Below are positions 33,838-46,018 of a stretch of 64,000 bases of DNA, in pieces (the first letter of the stretch is position 1; the number at the start of each line of letters is the position of its first letter). The stretch is from Boswellia sacra (lineage: Eukaryota; Streptophyta; Magnoliopsida; Sapindales; Burseraceae). The translations under genes were made by a program, and so were the position numbers. Location: contig SNVD02009787.1 of the NCBI GenBank assembly GCA_013180625.2, positions 248,001 through 312,000 of the forward strand, written 5' to 3'. The notes under the pieces were generated by a model. It worked only from the letters and a program-made list of their open reading frames with translations. It had not been told where the DNA came from and did no database searches.

Positions 33838-34477
33838 GTAAGTTGATTGAGTGGTGAGCATTAAAGGCTACATATATTTTTTTGCTAATTGAAAATATTG
33901 ATGCTTTTTTCTGTAAGAATGATATATGTTACTTTTGGCGATGAAGTTGCTGCCTTCTAATACTTTTCAAAAGTATCGATTAATGTTCGAGTGTTGAGGC
34001 CTTAATGTTTTGGATACTTTTGTATAGGTTTATCTGTAGTCTGCAATTGAGTATTGACAATATTTCTCTGTTAGTTTTGATTAGTTATCTTTCAATTTCA
34101 TAGTATTAAAGTATTGACACATGCATGATTTCTTTGGAATTCTGTGAAGTAAGTATGATGAAGGGATATTAATAACCAGTCACAAAAGTTTTTTATGTTT
34201 GATAGAGTTCAAGTTTAGTTTCCACTGCATGTTAATGGCAACATGGTCATAATCTTGCTGTCTTCTTGTGGCATCAGTACTATTGTCCAACACTGGTTAA
34301 ACCTGGAGGTATAATGTATATCCCTTCTTACCTAAATGGATTCTACGGATGGTGTAAGTTCACACAATGCACTATCAACTATCCAATGTCTCCTCCATTC
34401 GAGTGAATATATTTATATAGAAGTCTTATAGTTGATTAGCTACTTCCTATACTGACTTCTTATGCCTTGTCATAATA

Positions 34478-35208
34478 GCGAAGATATTGCCAGTTTTCAA
34501 GAAGTAGCTCTACTGTTATGTACTCCACTTATTTGCAATGCTGCTACCATGGAGGTATTTATTACTGAGATATTATGAACACACTATTTGCTTATATGTG
34601 CTGGAAAAGGTAAATAATGAACTAATAGTTTATTCATATTTCAGGCACTTCCGATTTTTCTTGATAGTCTGGTTACAGCATGGGTTGCTATTCTGATTTC
34701 AGTTACATTGATTCTTCTGTTTAATGAGGTTAGGGATCGACTTGAATTTTGTTTTGTATCATAGATATAAAATCAGAAAAGATGGCCAGACATGTGGTGA
34801 AAGTAAAGCTTATGTGTCTGACTTCTTTGGTATTTGGTGCTTCTGTATTTTTTATTTTGTTTTTGAGCTAAACATCTCTTTCTGGTGCTCCCCATTGAAA
34901 AATGGATCTGATTCCCTGAACTGTTACTGCATTTGTAGTACAGTTGAATGTTGACTATCCCTTTTGATATAGAAATTCTGCCATGGGGAAAATAAAGTAT
35001 ACAGTCTGACTATCTCAATTTTTGTTCAAGGTTGAAGTAAAAGCAATAATATCGTGCTTTTGCGTGCTCTAATTGCTATCCACTTGTGTGTAAGATCATT
35101 CCTCAGTCTGTTTGTTCTCGATATGGTTTAGTGATTAGTGCAACTGTGGCTCCATTTGTCCGTATTCTTGTTTGGGTCTGTTATCCTGTTGCTTTTCCAA
35201 TAAGCAAG
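34478..35208 (+). pseudogene. DUF21/CBS-domain (CNNM-like) membrane protein fragment
   Basis: Three exons are recognisable. 34478-34554 encodes AKILPVF, then after a frame slip LLLCTPLICNAATME. 34645-34728 encodes ALPIFLDSLVTAW and ILISVTLILLFNE. 35095-35208 encodes IIPQSVCSRYGLVISATVAP and FVRILVWVCYPVAFPISK. Plant DUF21 proteins are membrane proteins with four helices and a cytosolic CBS pair, related to CNNM Mg2+ transport regulators. Only the helix-bearing DUF21 region is here; the CBS domains are missing. The deletion in the first exon breaks the frame. Confidence 0.8.
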
Positions 35209-35360
35209 GTAATATGTGCTAATTGCAGCAGAGATCTATTGAGTTCAATTCCATTATAGAGAAGCATTAGAATATCAGGTAAAGTTTTGGTATTTTACCT
35301 CATTAACCTTGATGATTATGCATTCTTGTAAGCTGCAAAGCTGATAGATGAGCTTGTACA

Positions 35361-37063
35361 GGTTAGCACTGGTTGAAAGGATACCAGTATTGGATGAGGC
35401 GACCTTCAGTGGTAGGAGAGCTGGTTCTTTGCCAGCAACAGTATCAACTTCAGGTGGTGCTTCACTTAACCTTCCCAATGGAGTTGCCAAACTTGCTGCA
35501 GCTCCTCTTGTGGACTTATTTGATCTAAGTTTAGATGACAATCCTGCACCTAGCTCCTCTGGTGGTGATTTTCTTCAGGATCTTCTTGGTGTTGATCTAT
35601 CGCCAGCTTCAACACAACCGGGTTAGTTTTGATGTGTTGCATAAATTGATGATGAACTCTTGGGGAAATGAATTTATAAATGTATGCATCTTGCTTTTAG
35701 CCACTTTTTTGTTTACACAAGAATTCAGGATTTTGTTGTTGAGGCCAACAGTATCATTTTATAACTACGGTATTTTTTTAAGATCCCAGTATTAGAAATA
35801 CTTATTCATTTAATTCATATATATCCATCTTGCCATCCTTGGATGGACCATTCAATTTGTTGTTTCTGTAGGATATATCTGGTAATTATAGCGGATGATA
35901 TAGATTTCAGTAGTTCCTATTAGTTAAATCTACAAAGTGGGCTGAGAACCATGCATGCAATCTTAATTCATCTGCTCACTGAAAAGTTTTCGCTTCATGA
36001 TGTAGCTGAGCATCTAAATAATAGTGCTTTATTTTCAACAAACTTTGAAATCAACCCATTCTAGATTTAACAGTTTATGGTTGTGAATTTGAGTATTGGT
36101 CTCTTATCTGTGATGTGAAAACCTCCTAATATCTCTTATCATTTAAAAAGGATTCCACTCATTTTGGGAAAATGTTGATAGCATTAAACAAAAGAGTTGA
36201 CCAGATGTCAATATGGGCCTTGACCCCCTTTTAGGGATCAGTTGTACCTTTAGGCTCTAGCAAACATTCAAATGCAGTGCTTGCAGCGGATTTCTAAATG
36301 ACCTGCCTACAGATATTAAGGGCCTTAGCACTTGACAATATCATCTCTTGCAGTGATTCAATTGTCATTTTGTAATGCATTTTAGTAATACTTTTACTCT
36401 GAGGAGCTTTGGTTCTTGGTTTGATAGACTTGTGTTGTAGGTAGAGCTTGATTTGGAGTGGAAATGTTTCAATATTCAACTCAAGATTTTATTAATATTT
36501 TAACTTTTCATTGATTATCCAATCTTAGTAGTGATTGGGATATTATGTCTATTTTTCAGTCACAAACCAGGCTCCAAAAGCAGGGACAGATGTCTTACTG
36601 GATCTTTTGTCGATTGGAACACCTCCTACACAAAACTATTCACTTGCATCTGACTTGTTATCCTCTAGTCAGGATAACAAAACACCAGGTGCCACATTAG
36701 ATGGACTGTCATCAATGCCTTCGCTACCTGCAAGTACTCCTGGAGGAGCAGCTCCAATGATGGATTTGTTGGATGGCTTTGTTTCCAACTCACCAAAGCG
36801 TGCTAAAATTTCTTCAACTCTGAGATTTCTGTTTCTCATATATGATGGGGTGTCAAAAGTATCTAATAGCCTTCTTTTCTATGGTTAAGGACAATGGTCC
36901 AGCTTATCCATCTATAGTTGCATTCGAGAGCAGCTCCTTGAGGTTAACTTTCAACTTCTCAAAGCAACCTAGAAACCCACAAACAACATTGATCCAGACC
37001 ACATTTACAAATTTGTCGCCTGATGTTTATACAGATTTTATTTTCCAGGCAGCAGTTCCAAAG
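35361..37063 (+). pseudogene. AP-1 complex gamma-adaptin fragment (hinge and start of ear)
   Basis: Exon 35361-35621 encodes VERIPVLDEATFSGRRAGSL, then GGASLNLPNGVAK and GGDFLQDLLGVDLSP. Exon 36560 to about 36800 encodes QAPKAGTDVLLDLLSIGTPP and APMMDLLDGFV. Exon 36890-37063 encodes GPAYPSIVAFESSSLRLTF, then FTNLSPDVYTDFIFQAAVPK. This is the hinge and beginning of the ear of plant gamma-adaptin, which links clathrin (LLDLLS-type boxes) and accessory proteins to AP-1 vesicles at the trans-Golgi. The trunk, which binds the other subunits, and the end of the ear are missing. The first exon follows the DUF21 fragment by only ~150 bp, an abrupt junction between unrelated genes. Confidence 0.85.
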
Positions 37064-37597
37064 GTAAGCCGGTTTGATAGTCATGTAGTTTTTCATTGTT
37101 AATAATATGAAAACTTATGATTGAGTTTCTACTCTCTTTCACATATAAATTAGTTGCAAAGTCAATTTTGACCTTTAATACATCTGTTTATGATTGGAAA
37201 ATATTCATAACTCTGAAGCTTAAACCTTACTCTTATAGTAACATTTTCAAGGCTATATTGCTTTATAATGGTATATTACTACATTTTTGTAGTTATGTTA
37301 CTTCATTACCTTTTTCTAATCTAAATTATAATGGTTTTGTTACTACTAATTGCAAAAACACTGTGGCAGACTGACCAATGACTTTATGCATTTAAAACTT
37401 CTAGTAGGTTTTTTTTTTTGGTGCAGATTCCAATATATTTGATTTTCTACCATTAATCCACGTAAAAGCTAATAGACACTCCATTACTCCCTGCTTAAAT
37501 AGACTCTCATGCTAGTAGGTGAATTTACTTACATGTAAAAGCGTGAAAATCCTTTTTTTTATTTCATAGATTTAATTGTCTATCTTTTTATTTATAG

Positions 37598-38200
37598 GTA
37601 TTATCAACAAAACTTGGAAGAAAACCTGAGGATATCATCAAAATAAATGCAAATGAAAACCCCTATGGTCCACCTCCGGAGGCAAGTTATATGCTGCGTC
37701 ATACTTCTTTTGTCATATAATCCAAATAGTCGGCGCATTTTCTAGAGTTTGGTTTCTGAATTCGGCTTGTAGTGATTGATAGAATCATCTCTGACTACAA
37801 GTTTCAGACTGTTTGCAGGTTCGTGAAGCATTGGGGCAATTGAGTTTCCCATATATCTATCCCGATCCTGAAAGCTGTTGACTACGTCATGCCCTTTCTG
37901 AAGATTCGAGGCTTGCATCAAATCATATTCTTCTTGGCTGTGGTGCAGATGAGCTCATAGATTTGATCATGTGGTTATTTTCTAAAAACTTGTGGTTATA
38001 TTATTATTCTAGCGACATTATCAATTAGTTCATATATCTACTTAACTTTAAGAACAAAAAATTTTTAATATATTCTTTTTTTCTTTAAATTTATTTTTAC
38101 AATTGTGTTCTGGATCCTAGTGAGAAGATTTTGGACTGCCCTCCAACTTTTAAAATGTATGAATTTGATGCTACTGTTAATGCGGCAGTTGTTATCAAAG
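37598..38200 (+). pseudogene. Histidinol-phosphate aminotransferase (HISN6-type) fragment
   Basis: Exon 37598-37681 encodes VLSTKLGRKPEDIIKINANE then NPYGPPPE and ends with a GC donor (GAG|GCAAGT). Exon 37819-37970 encodes VREALGQLSFPYIYPDPES, then ILLGCGADELIDLIM. A third block at 38104-38200 encodes VLDPSEKILDCPPTFKMYEF. The family uses pyridoxal phosphate in plastid histidine synthesis. The PLP-binding lysine region and C-terminus are absent. A TGA after PDPESC, next to a TGT where the family has arginine, looks like two C-to-T changes in CG dinucleotides. The fragment is non-functional. Confidence 0.85.
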
Positions 38201-39654
38201 GCAAAGACAAGCTTTATCATAGTTTTTAATTCTGTTGGCATATTAAACTTCAATTTTTCAATTGTATTTTGACACTTTATCAATGATATGGTTTATTTGA
38301 ATTATCACTCCTTCATCCATGAAATTCTAATATCTATTCTTGAGGGGCAGGGTTTAAGATTTGATGTTAGAAGGGCTGGAATCAAGAAAATAATGTTTTA
38401 TGTTGTCTTTTGTTTGTTTCTTGAAATAGGTGAAGAGTCTATTGTATGTGGACAAAATCCTCCTATTATTTGATCCCTTTTTTAGAGGTTTTTCTATGGA
38501 CACCTTGTTCTCTTCTAGATTCACTTTTCTAAATCAATTTGATGTTTCTTTTAAGTAATAATATTAACTAAAAATGGCTTGATATGGATTTTTGGCGGAA
38601 AGAAAGGTAGCTAGGAAAGCTATTAATAAATCGAAGTTGTTCAATTACTCATTGATTCATTGTATACATCTATTATATACATAGACTAGCTAGAAATGTA
38701 GATTAAAGTCGGTTCTAGACCATCCTTTTCTTTCTCTTGTGACATATATTTCTTTACTTTTTCCCTTGTTTACATCTCTCTCTTTCTATTTTGCTCTTTG
38801 AAAATTGGAAACCGTTTGGATGATCAAGGAGCCATAGAATAAGATCATTAAAGGTGATTAAAGCTAGCTTTATGTACACACATGCATTGTCATGTACTTT
38901 TGAGTGTTAAGTTATTGGCTGCACTATTTATTGAAGTCTTCTATTCTCTTTGCATCTTCTCTCTCTTTTTTGCCATTTGCTGAATCCACATTTGACTATG
39001 GAGAAATGCCTTGAAGACCAGCCAGGTGATGCCAAGGTTGCTGTTGGTAGTGCTGAAACAGAACATTGATTCTTGCCTACTGGCATTTGTGGGGTTTTTG
39101 ATGAGGAAAGATTAATAGTGAAGCTTATTCGACATAGATGGTATGCTTTGCTTGGAATGACAAAAATATAGTGAGTTGAAGCACTAAATACTACCGGTTG
39201 AGCTGTAACCTATTGACATAGGCTATCAGATCAAGTAGATTACTTAACAACTGGAATTAAATTATTCTTTGGCTACAGATGTTAGGAATTGTTGTGATTA
39301 ATCAAATGGTTTTTTATTATTTTACTTATCAAATTAAGCATTTAGGCCTGGTGGTTATTTATTAACTTCAGTGAACTTATTCTTTGACTAATATGATGAA
39401 CAGAATAGATGGTCTTGATGAATGATATGAGATTGAGATGTTTGTTCATCAATAATGTGATTGGCTAGCAAACTCTTACGGTTTTTTTCTTTTCCTTTTT
39501 TCCAGAAATTATAAACTTTGTATTAACATAATAATAACTTTTTGAGCTTTTTGGAGGATTGGATAAATATGGATCCAATACCTTATTGTAGTTTCTATCT
39601 ATTTTGTATGCATATAAACTCTAATCTATTGGAATTTTGATTTTATCTTTGCAG

Positions 39655-40252
39655 CTATACCAGCACATAGTTTTAAGTGGAGGGAGTACCATGTATCCTG
39701 GCCTACCTAGTCGGTACTATGTTGAACTCTTTTATCTTGAATATTCTTTCTTATCAAAGTAGTTTGGCTACACTCATTTAGATTTTATGTTCCTGTTTCT
39801 ATTTTATTTGACATCATAGAATTACTGAATTTAATTTTCAGACTCCTGTTTCAGAACTTGGATAAATATGACTGAAATTTCAATTTATGCATTAGCTCAG
39901 AACATTAAAATTAATAGGTCTATGGCCGGTTTAGATTTGCCCTCTCAGTAGTAGGCAGGAGATGATTGCTAAGAGAGATTGTTTAATTCTAGTTGTGTGA
40001 AATACTAGTCCAGCTGCTTCTCGTGTGCTTTCTACTGGTTATATTATGTTACTTGCACTTGCTATAGTTAATGTAAAATTGGATATCAAGAGCTTCATCC
40101 TTAATCATTACCGAACTAAAACTGTTCTATTTCTTGAGGGCACATCTTTTAGCATGATTGTGCATTTCATGTGTAGTTATTGATGAACTTTATTTATTTT
40201 TTGCTTCAGCCTAGAGAAAGAAATCCTGGATCGGTATCTTGAAGTGGTCCTG
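39655..40252 (+). pseudogene. Actin-related protein 2 (ARP2) fragment, two exons
   Basis: Exon 39655-39713 encodes LYQHIVLSGGSTMYPGLPSR, and exon 40210-40252 encodes LEKEILDRYLEVVL. Both follow CAG acceptors and the junction is in phase. This is the C-terminal half of the actin fold (nucleotide-binding SGGSTMYPG loop) of ARP2, a subunit of the Arp2/3 actin-nucleating complex. Everything else is absent; after VVL the sequence changes to unrelated 5' UTR-like DNA. Confidence 0.8.
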
Positions 40253-41022
40253 CGTTTTCGTCATCCACAAACGAACATCTCGGTTGCTTTCTCTTCAACA
40301 ATTGATGGAGAATCCAGAAATGAAAGATTTTTGTAAAAATTTATTTTTAGATAGAGATCACAAACGCCACGAAAGATGTGTAGAGATCTTTTCTTCTCTT
40401 CGTTGTCATCTTCATCTTCCGCATTTTGTGCAATCTCATTTTAATTGCTCTCGTTCCTTCGGATCTAATCGTGGATTTTGGATGTGAATTTTGATATGGG
40501 TTGTGAATGTTGTCAATTGGGTTTGATGGTTTTGCTTTGTTGTTCATTCTTCTAATCAGAGTGGCAAGCATTCAATTGTTTGATTGTGAATTATTTCGAT
40601 GTGGGATCATTGGAAAGAATTGGTAGTGAAATGTAGTTGTAGTTAGGCTTCATTTGTTATGCCATTGTTAGGGTGGTGTAAGATTACTGCTTGATCTGTT
40701 TTTAACCTTAATTTGGTTTTGCCCAGAACCTGTTTGAATCAATGAAGTGTTGTCATCGAAGAACACTTGTTTGCTTGTTTCGGAAATGCATGTTTGTTTG
40801 TTACAGGCATGAATAAATTGGAAAAGGGATTGGGTAAAGTACTAGCCATTGTTGCTGTAGAAAAGTTTGTCTTGTAGTTTTGATGAGTGTTTGCTGTATA
40901 CATTTTTTGCCGGTATTACAACTTGTAAAATGGATAGTTAGGTAATTCACTAGCTTGTTCATTGGAAAGTTTGTTTTATACCAACCAAAGTATTAATTTA
41001 TTCCTTCTAAATTGATGCTTAG
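40253..41022 (+). other. UTR-like or intron-like sequence between captured fragments
   Basis: TTTTCTTCTCTTCG-type pyrimidine-rich sequence followed by T-rich DNA. It may be the 5' UTR and first intron of the cyclophilin gene captured next. Confidence 0.3.
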
Positions 41023-41388
41023 GAGGAAGAGAAGGAGAAGATGGAAGAGGTGTTTGAAATTACCCACAGAGTATACTTGGATGTCGTTATTGATGAACAA
41101 TGCTGAGGTATGGCTTTCTCACTTATAGTTTTGCGTGACAATGATATTATTGCAAACAATTTATTCTTTAATTAAAGAGAAAGAGTAACTAGGAAAGTTG
41201 CCATATTGATATCAACTATAACTTAGCTTCAAAGTAGATTCTGTTTTATGACAGTTATTTAGTACTTATATGTTTCTTACTTTTCACTTGTTTCTTATTT
41301 CTTATTAAGTACCAGATTTATTATCGGATTTGCTGGTAGAATTGTTGTTAGATTGTATGACCAGGTTGTACCAAAAACTATTGCTGTG
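41023..41388 (+). pseudogene. Cyclophilin (peptidyl-prolyl isomerase) fragment
   Basis: Exon 41023-41107 encodes EEEKEKMEEVFEITHRVYLD followed by VVIDEQC and a stop, where the family has a short Gly-rich turn. A second exon-like block at 41339-41388 encodes RIVVRLYDQVVPKTIAV. The order THRVYLDV, then RIV-LY--VVPKT, is the N-terminal beta-hairpin of cyclophilins, which catalyse proline isomerisation in the secretory pathway or cytosol. The catalytic FHR and later motifs are missing. Confidence 0.65.
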
Positions 41389-42690
41389 TTATCAAATTTT
41401 TTGTGTCAATACTTTTTTAGCATGATCTTGGAAGCTAAATTTGTCTAAATCAGTTGCAGTGCCTCACATTGCAAAATGTGTCTGTTAAGTGCAATCTACC
41501 CTCAGTTTGAAATTTAAAGATTTTTTAGGAACTCTGAAAATCAGTTGTCTTACTTTAATTGCATGTGTATGGTTGAAGAAATTCAAGCTTTTGAATTGAT
41601 AAGTGAGCTAACAACTAGTGTGCACTTGCTTTCTCAATAATTTTTGGCTTTAGCTTAATGTATTGAAATATCAATTGGTGAAGTGCGTCTTGAGAGTGAC
41701 TGGTTCATGTGAATTTGCTTAGCGGTAATACCATATCCAGATGACCCCTGCCATGACCCTGCTTTGTGGCAATCTGCCTTGGCTGTCTACATTTATTGAT
41801 ATATTTTTTTATTATCTGTAGACATTTCTTGCAATGCAAAGCGGTGCCAGCCTATGTGGAGGTGTATTGCAGGCCCTCTTCCTTTGTGAATACATTTTGC
41901 ATGGTAATGAAAATTGGAATAAAGGATGTATAAATATGATGTCATTCTGTTAATGTAATTATAATGATAAAGTTTATTTCATATGAATAACTTTGAGTAT
42001 TATGTGAATCACTTAACTAAATAGACGGAATCTAAATGAAAAATAAGTTAAGAACCTAAATTTAATTTCCATCTGCTTGTACAGAAAATTATTTTCAGTT
42101 GCCTGATGAAAAACCACAACCATAGTCGAGGTTTAAATGCATTGCAGTTATGATTAGCTGTCAAGTATCATAGTGTGGATAATGTTTTGATGTTTTGCCA
42201 TGTAAATGCTTTCCTGGACTTAGTTTTACAATTTAACAGTTTAGCTAGAAATTTCTATCAGAGTTACAAAAGCATCATATAGCAAGGAATTTTTTTGGTC
42301 GTCATGATTCGCTCAATACTTGATTCTCATTGAGCTATTTTCTTGGATAATGTAGAAAACTGGGAAAACATTCGAGGTATTGAAACAGTAGGCAAGAATC
42401 AATGTTAATATATGTAGGTTTAATGTTATTGTAGACACTGAAAAAATTGGAAAACTTGAAATGTCTGAGTGCAGCTACTTGGTTGCTATATTTTGTATGA
42501 AGTTGCTGGCTTTGCACAGATTTTTGTTGACTTGCATAAACTGTATAAACTGTATGTAGACATGCATTAACTGCACTACTCTGTTAATGTAATATTTTTG
42601 TTGACTTGAACATGTGGCCCTATCTCTCCTATATAAAATAGTTTTATTGGTATGGGAAGATATATGTTAAAATGTTGATTAATGATGTAG

Positions 42691-42874
42691 AGCCAAGGCC
42701 AAATACTGGAAAGACAGTGGCTATAGTGCTATAATTCTCGGAGTAACTGTTGGAGTTGGATTTGTAGTTATTTACTTGATGTTTGCTAGGAATCTGATGA
42801 AGAAACGGAATAGTATGCAACATTATGTAGAATTGATGAAGAAACATGAGGATATTTGTCTGCAAAAGCATTGA
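42691..42874 (+). pseudogene. Fragment with one membrane helix, unidentified
   Basis: After a GTAG acceptor the frame encodes AKAKYWKDSGYSA, a hydrophobic helix IILGVTVGVGFVVIYLMFA, and a basic tail (RNLMKKRNSMQHYVELMKKH) ending at TGA 42872-42874. It looks like the C-terminus of a tail-anchored protein. The family is not recognised. Confidence 0.4.
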
Positions 42875-43159
42875 TGCTGCAAAGGAGGTATGGCCATTTT
42901 GACAATGGGTTAGTTCTTGGTCTTTTATTGTTAAGTGCGGACCTGTTTTGTTTGATAGAGTGTTAGGTAGATCCTCAAGTTAGTGCTATTTTTCTCTTTT
43001 TGCTCTGGGTAATGAGTTGCACTGCTAAATGCATTGCCACATATGCCATTTTATATACTTTGACTACAAATTCTAGTTGCTCTGTTGAGTTTTATGTATT
43101 ATTACTTATTTAGTTTCTTGTATGCTTATTTATGAGTTTAATGTACTTTTTAAAATAAA

Positions 43160-43890
43160 AAAATATATAATACGTGTCAGGATCCTGACACGTATTATAT
43201 AATTTTACCATTTACGTGCCGGCCAAAAACCGACACATATAGGACAAGCAAAAATGGAATATGTGTCACTTAGAAATGAGTATATGTCGGTTAGAAACCG
43301 ACACGTAATACATAAATTGTAAAATAAGTGTCGGCCAAAAACTGACACATAATGATACACAAAATTGTAGAATATGTGTCACTTAATTTATGAAATATAT
43401 GTCGGTCAGAGAGTGACACGTATTAAACATTTTAAAAATGAGTGTCGGCCAAAAACTGACACATAATGTTTACAAAAATATGGAATATGTGTCACTTAGT
43501 ATGAATTATATGTCAATCGTTGAATGACACATGTTTCAGGAGAGAATATGTGTCAGTTAGAGAATGACACTCTTGTGCCGTTTTTTGACCGACACAACAT
43601 ATGTGTCACTTATTGACAGAATATTTAGTTTATTCGAAACTTTGTGTCGTTTTTTGACCGACACAACGTATGTGTCACTTAATGACTGACACATATTTGA
43701 TAAAATCTGCTACTATGTGACACATATTTGTTGATACATGTCTGTTTTTGACCGGCACGTATTCTTGTGTCGGTTTGACCAAGTGACACATAGAATACGT
43801 GTCATGGCCATATATGTCGCGCGAAAACCGATATGTATTTTGATATGTGTCAGTTTTCGGCCGACACAAAAAACTTTTTTTGTTGTAGTA
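43160..43890. repeat. Right subterminal repeats and terminus of the CACTA-like element
   Basis: More than twenty GTGTCGGT / GTGTCACTT / GTGACAC motifs occur in both orientations, often as palindromes such as GTGTCGGCCAAAAACTGACA. They lead to TTTTTTTGTTGTAGTA at 43890. A perfect 38-bp palindrome spans 43164-43201, centred on GGATCC. Confidence 0.65.
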
Positions 43891-44429
43891 CCTATGTTAC
43901 AACCCCAATTATTAAATTGAAAAAGGAATGCATATGCCTTAATCTCTTCCTCTCGGTTTCCCACGATTCCAATTTTCAGTTCCTAATACTTAGGAGACCA
44001 TGTCTCGTTTTTAAAGAGACAAATTCCTTCATTTTGCTAAGTGATTTTCTCACATGAGATGTTTTAATATGATTGTTTCAAATTGTTCAATGGCGCAGGG
44101 GCGGATCTTCTATGTGGTCAGGGAGGACCATGGCTCCTGCAAATTGGAATTCATTTTTTTTTAATTAATTCTACTGTAGTTTACTTCAAACTTTGAAGGC
44201 TAGATCCTCTGTAATGGCAGAAATTAAGAAATTCTTATTTTGTTTTTATTTCTATTTATTTATGATCTAACGAGAAAATAGAAATTAGATTTTGAAGCTT
44301 GATTAAATAGATTATTTGATGAATGTAAATAAGATGAGACTTCATATGAATATTATAAAACCGATATTAGAATACAACATTAATGTTGAATTTCATATGC
44401 GTAAACAATAGTTTCATATTTTTTAAGGC

Positions 44430-45340
44430 TAATTCCTTTATTTTAAGGTTTGTTCTGACGACAACTTACAAGCTAACTCATCACTCGAAAGTGTGATTTT
44501 GTTGGCATGCATGTATAAGCATTTATAAATACATAAATATATATTGAAAATTGAGAAACCATGGTTCAATTTAATAGTTTCAATATAAGGTTTCAATTAC
44601 TTGGTTCCAGATTATGTACTTTAAACGTAACACAGTAATATTTCGATAAAATGTTGGATTAATTTGCTGAAACTTGAAGCCGTACTGATATTAAACTGAT
44701 CAAAGATTCTAGCAGTAAATTCTAATTTTGAACCAAAAAATCAACTTGTTTTAGATAGAAACTGGTTCACTATAATTGAAAGTAAGTCGATCAGGAAGCC
44801 AAAAATAGAGTAAAGGTCTCCGCAATCTTTTGCTTTCACATGGAAGGATACACGGACGAAACCGACTGGTGTTGCAAATTTTATTTTCATGTGCAGAATA
44901 CTGGCCTCAGAAGGAGACACGAACCAGCCTGGAGTTTTAAAAAGAGTCTTTATTTATAATAAAAAGTAAATAAATATACATTTTGCATTATCATATGCCT
45001 AATCTGTTTTGATTTATTTATTTTTAGTTAATTTTATCTCTTCCAAACATATCAATTTGACACATTTGTCTATTGTATGAAGAGTTTGACTCTTTCTCCC
45101 GTATATCTACAATGTTATTTATAACTACAACTCATCGTGAGATTGAATTATTATTATTTGATTATGTAATTGATTATATCACTGTCACATTCTATTTTTA
45201 ATTTTATCTTCTCCACTTGCAGTTTACCTTCAGCATCAATGTTATTAATCCTCCTCGGCCTTTTTGTATTTTGAGATATATTGGTGCATTTGATCAAAGG
45301 AGAATGGTGGAAACTTGTACATGGCATGTTAAGTATGGAT
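44430..45340 (+). repeat. Dispersed repeat family, copy C
   Basis: Collinear with copies A and B from CTAATTCCTTTATTTTAAGG through AAGAGTCTTTATTTAT. Beyond A's truncation it stays collinear with B to an exon-like segment after CTTGCAG (45222) that encodes FTFSINVINPPRPF. No known domain. The repeat-rich frame at 45.65 kb lies 300 bp further on and could belong to the same gene. Confidence 0.6.
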
Positions 45341-46018
45341 CCTTAATATATGTAAGATGCAGCTATTTTAAATTTCACTTGGCGGGCTCAACCGATTTAT
45401 TTCCACTTATTAAATGAAATTTTACGAATAGTCTATGCCTAGTAGAATATAAAAAGGAAGACTGCTGACACTAAAATCATTTGAATGGTAGGAGTAAATC
45501 GATATATATCAAATAAATTAGGAAGACAGTTTACAATACCACCGGGGACATTAAGAGCACACCTAATATTCTATAAATGGAGGTACAATAGACCTACAGA
45601 GATGATTGCATCCAAACAACTGAAAATAAAAAACCCTAGAACAAAAAAAAAAACCTAGAACATTAAAACATGATAGCAATCCAAACGTTCCTCCTCCTCC
45701 TGGTCCTCCTGTTCCTCAAGGAAACAATAGGCCTGGCCTTGTTGTAAACCTTGGTGGAGATGTTCCTTCTCCTGCTGGTCCTCTTGCACACGCTGTTCCT
45801 GAAGGAAACAATAACCCTGGCCTTTTAGTACACCTTGGTAGAGATGTTCCTCCTCCTGCTGGTCCTCTTACACATGCTGTTCCTCAAAGAAACAATAACC
45901 ATGGCCTTGTAGTAAACCTTGGCAGAGATGCTCCTCCTCATGTTGGTCCTGGAGCTCACGCTGTTTCTCAAGGAAACAATAACCCTGGCCTCGTAGTAAA
46001 CCTTGGCGGAGATGTTCC

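Larger units (their letters stand above)
29448..43890 (+). mobile_element. Probable 14.4-kb CACTA-like element carrying many host gene fragments
   Basis: The left end near 29448 reads TTTACAAGAAAACTTAG then TTTTTGTGTCAC. The reverse complement of the right end (43890) reads TACTACAACAAAAAAAG then TTTTTTGTGTCGG. These align as diverged CACTACAA-type inverted termini. Both ends carry GTGTCAC/GTGTCGG subterminal repeats, about 150 bp on the left and 730 bp on the right. Between them lie fragments of at least seven unrelated host genes, all in the same orientation with introns retained. The outermost bases are mutated away from CACTA, no 3-bp duplication is evident (AAG versus CCT), and no transposase is recognised, so treating it as one element is a well-supported inference rather than proof. 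Confidence 0.5.

Noticed and set aside
29640..38200. A real gene-dense locus with several adjacent host genes
   Set aside because: Each gene lacks both ends, junctions are abrupt, frames are broken, and unrelated families follow each other within ~150 bp in one orientation.
43160..43890. CRISPR-like repeated GTGTCGG motifs
   Set aside because: Both orientations occur, there are no uniform spacers, and they end at an inverted terminus; they are CACTA subterminal repeats.
45660..45740. Signal-peptide-like frame MIAIQTFLLLLVLLFL starting at the only nearby ATG
   Set aside because: It stops after 25 codons and is a frame-shifted reading of the CCT-rich repeat; the long open repeat frame is the better explanation.
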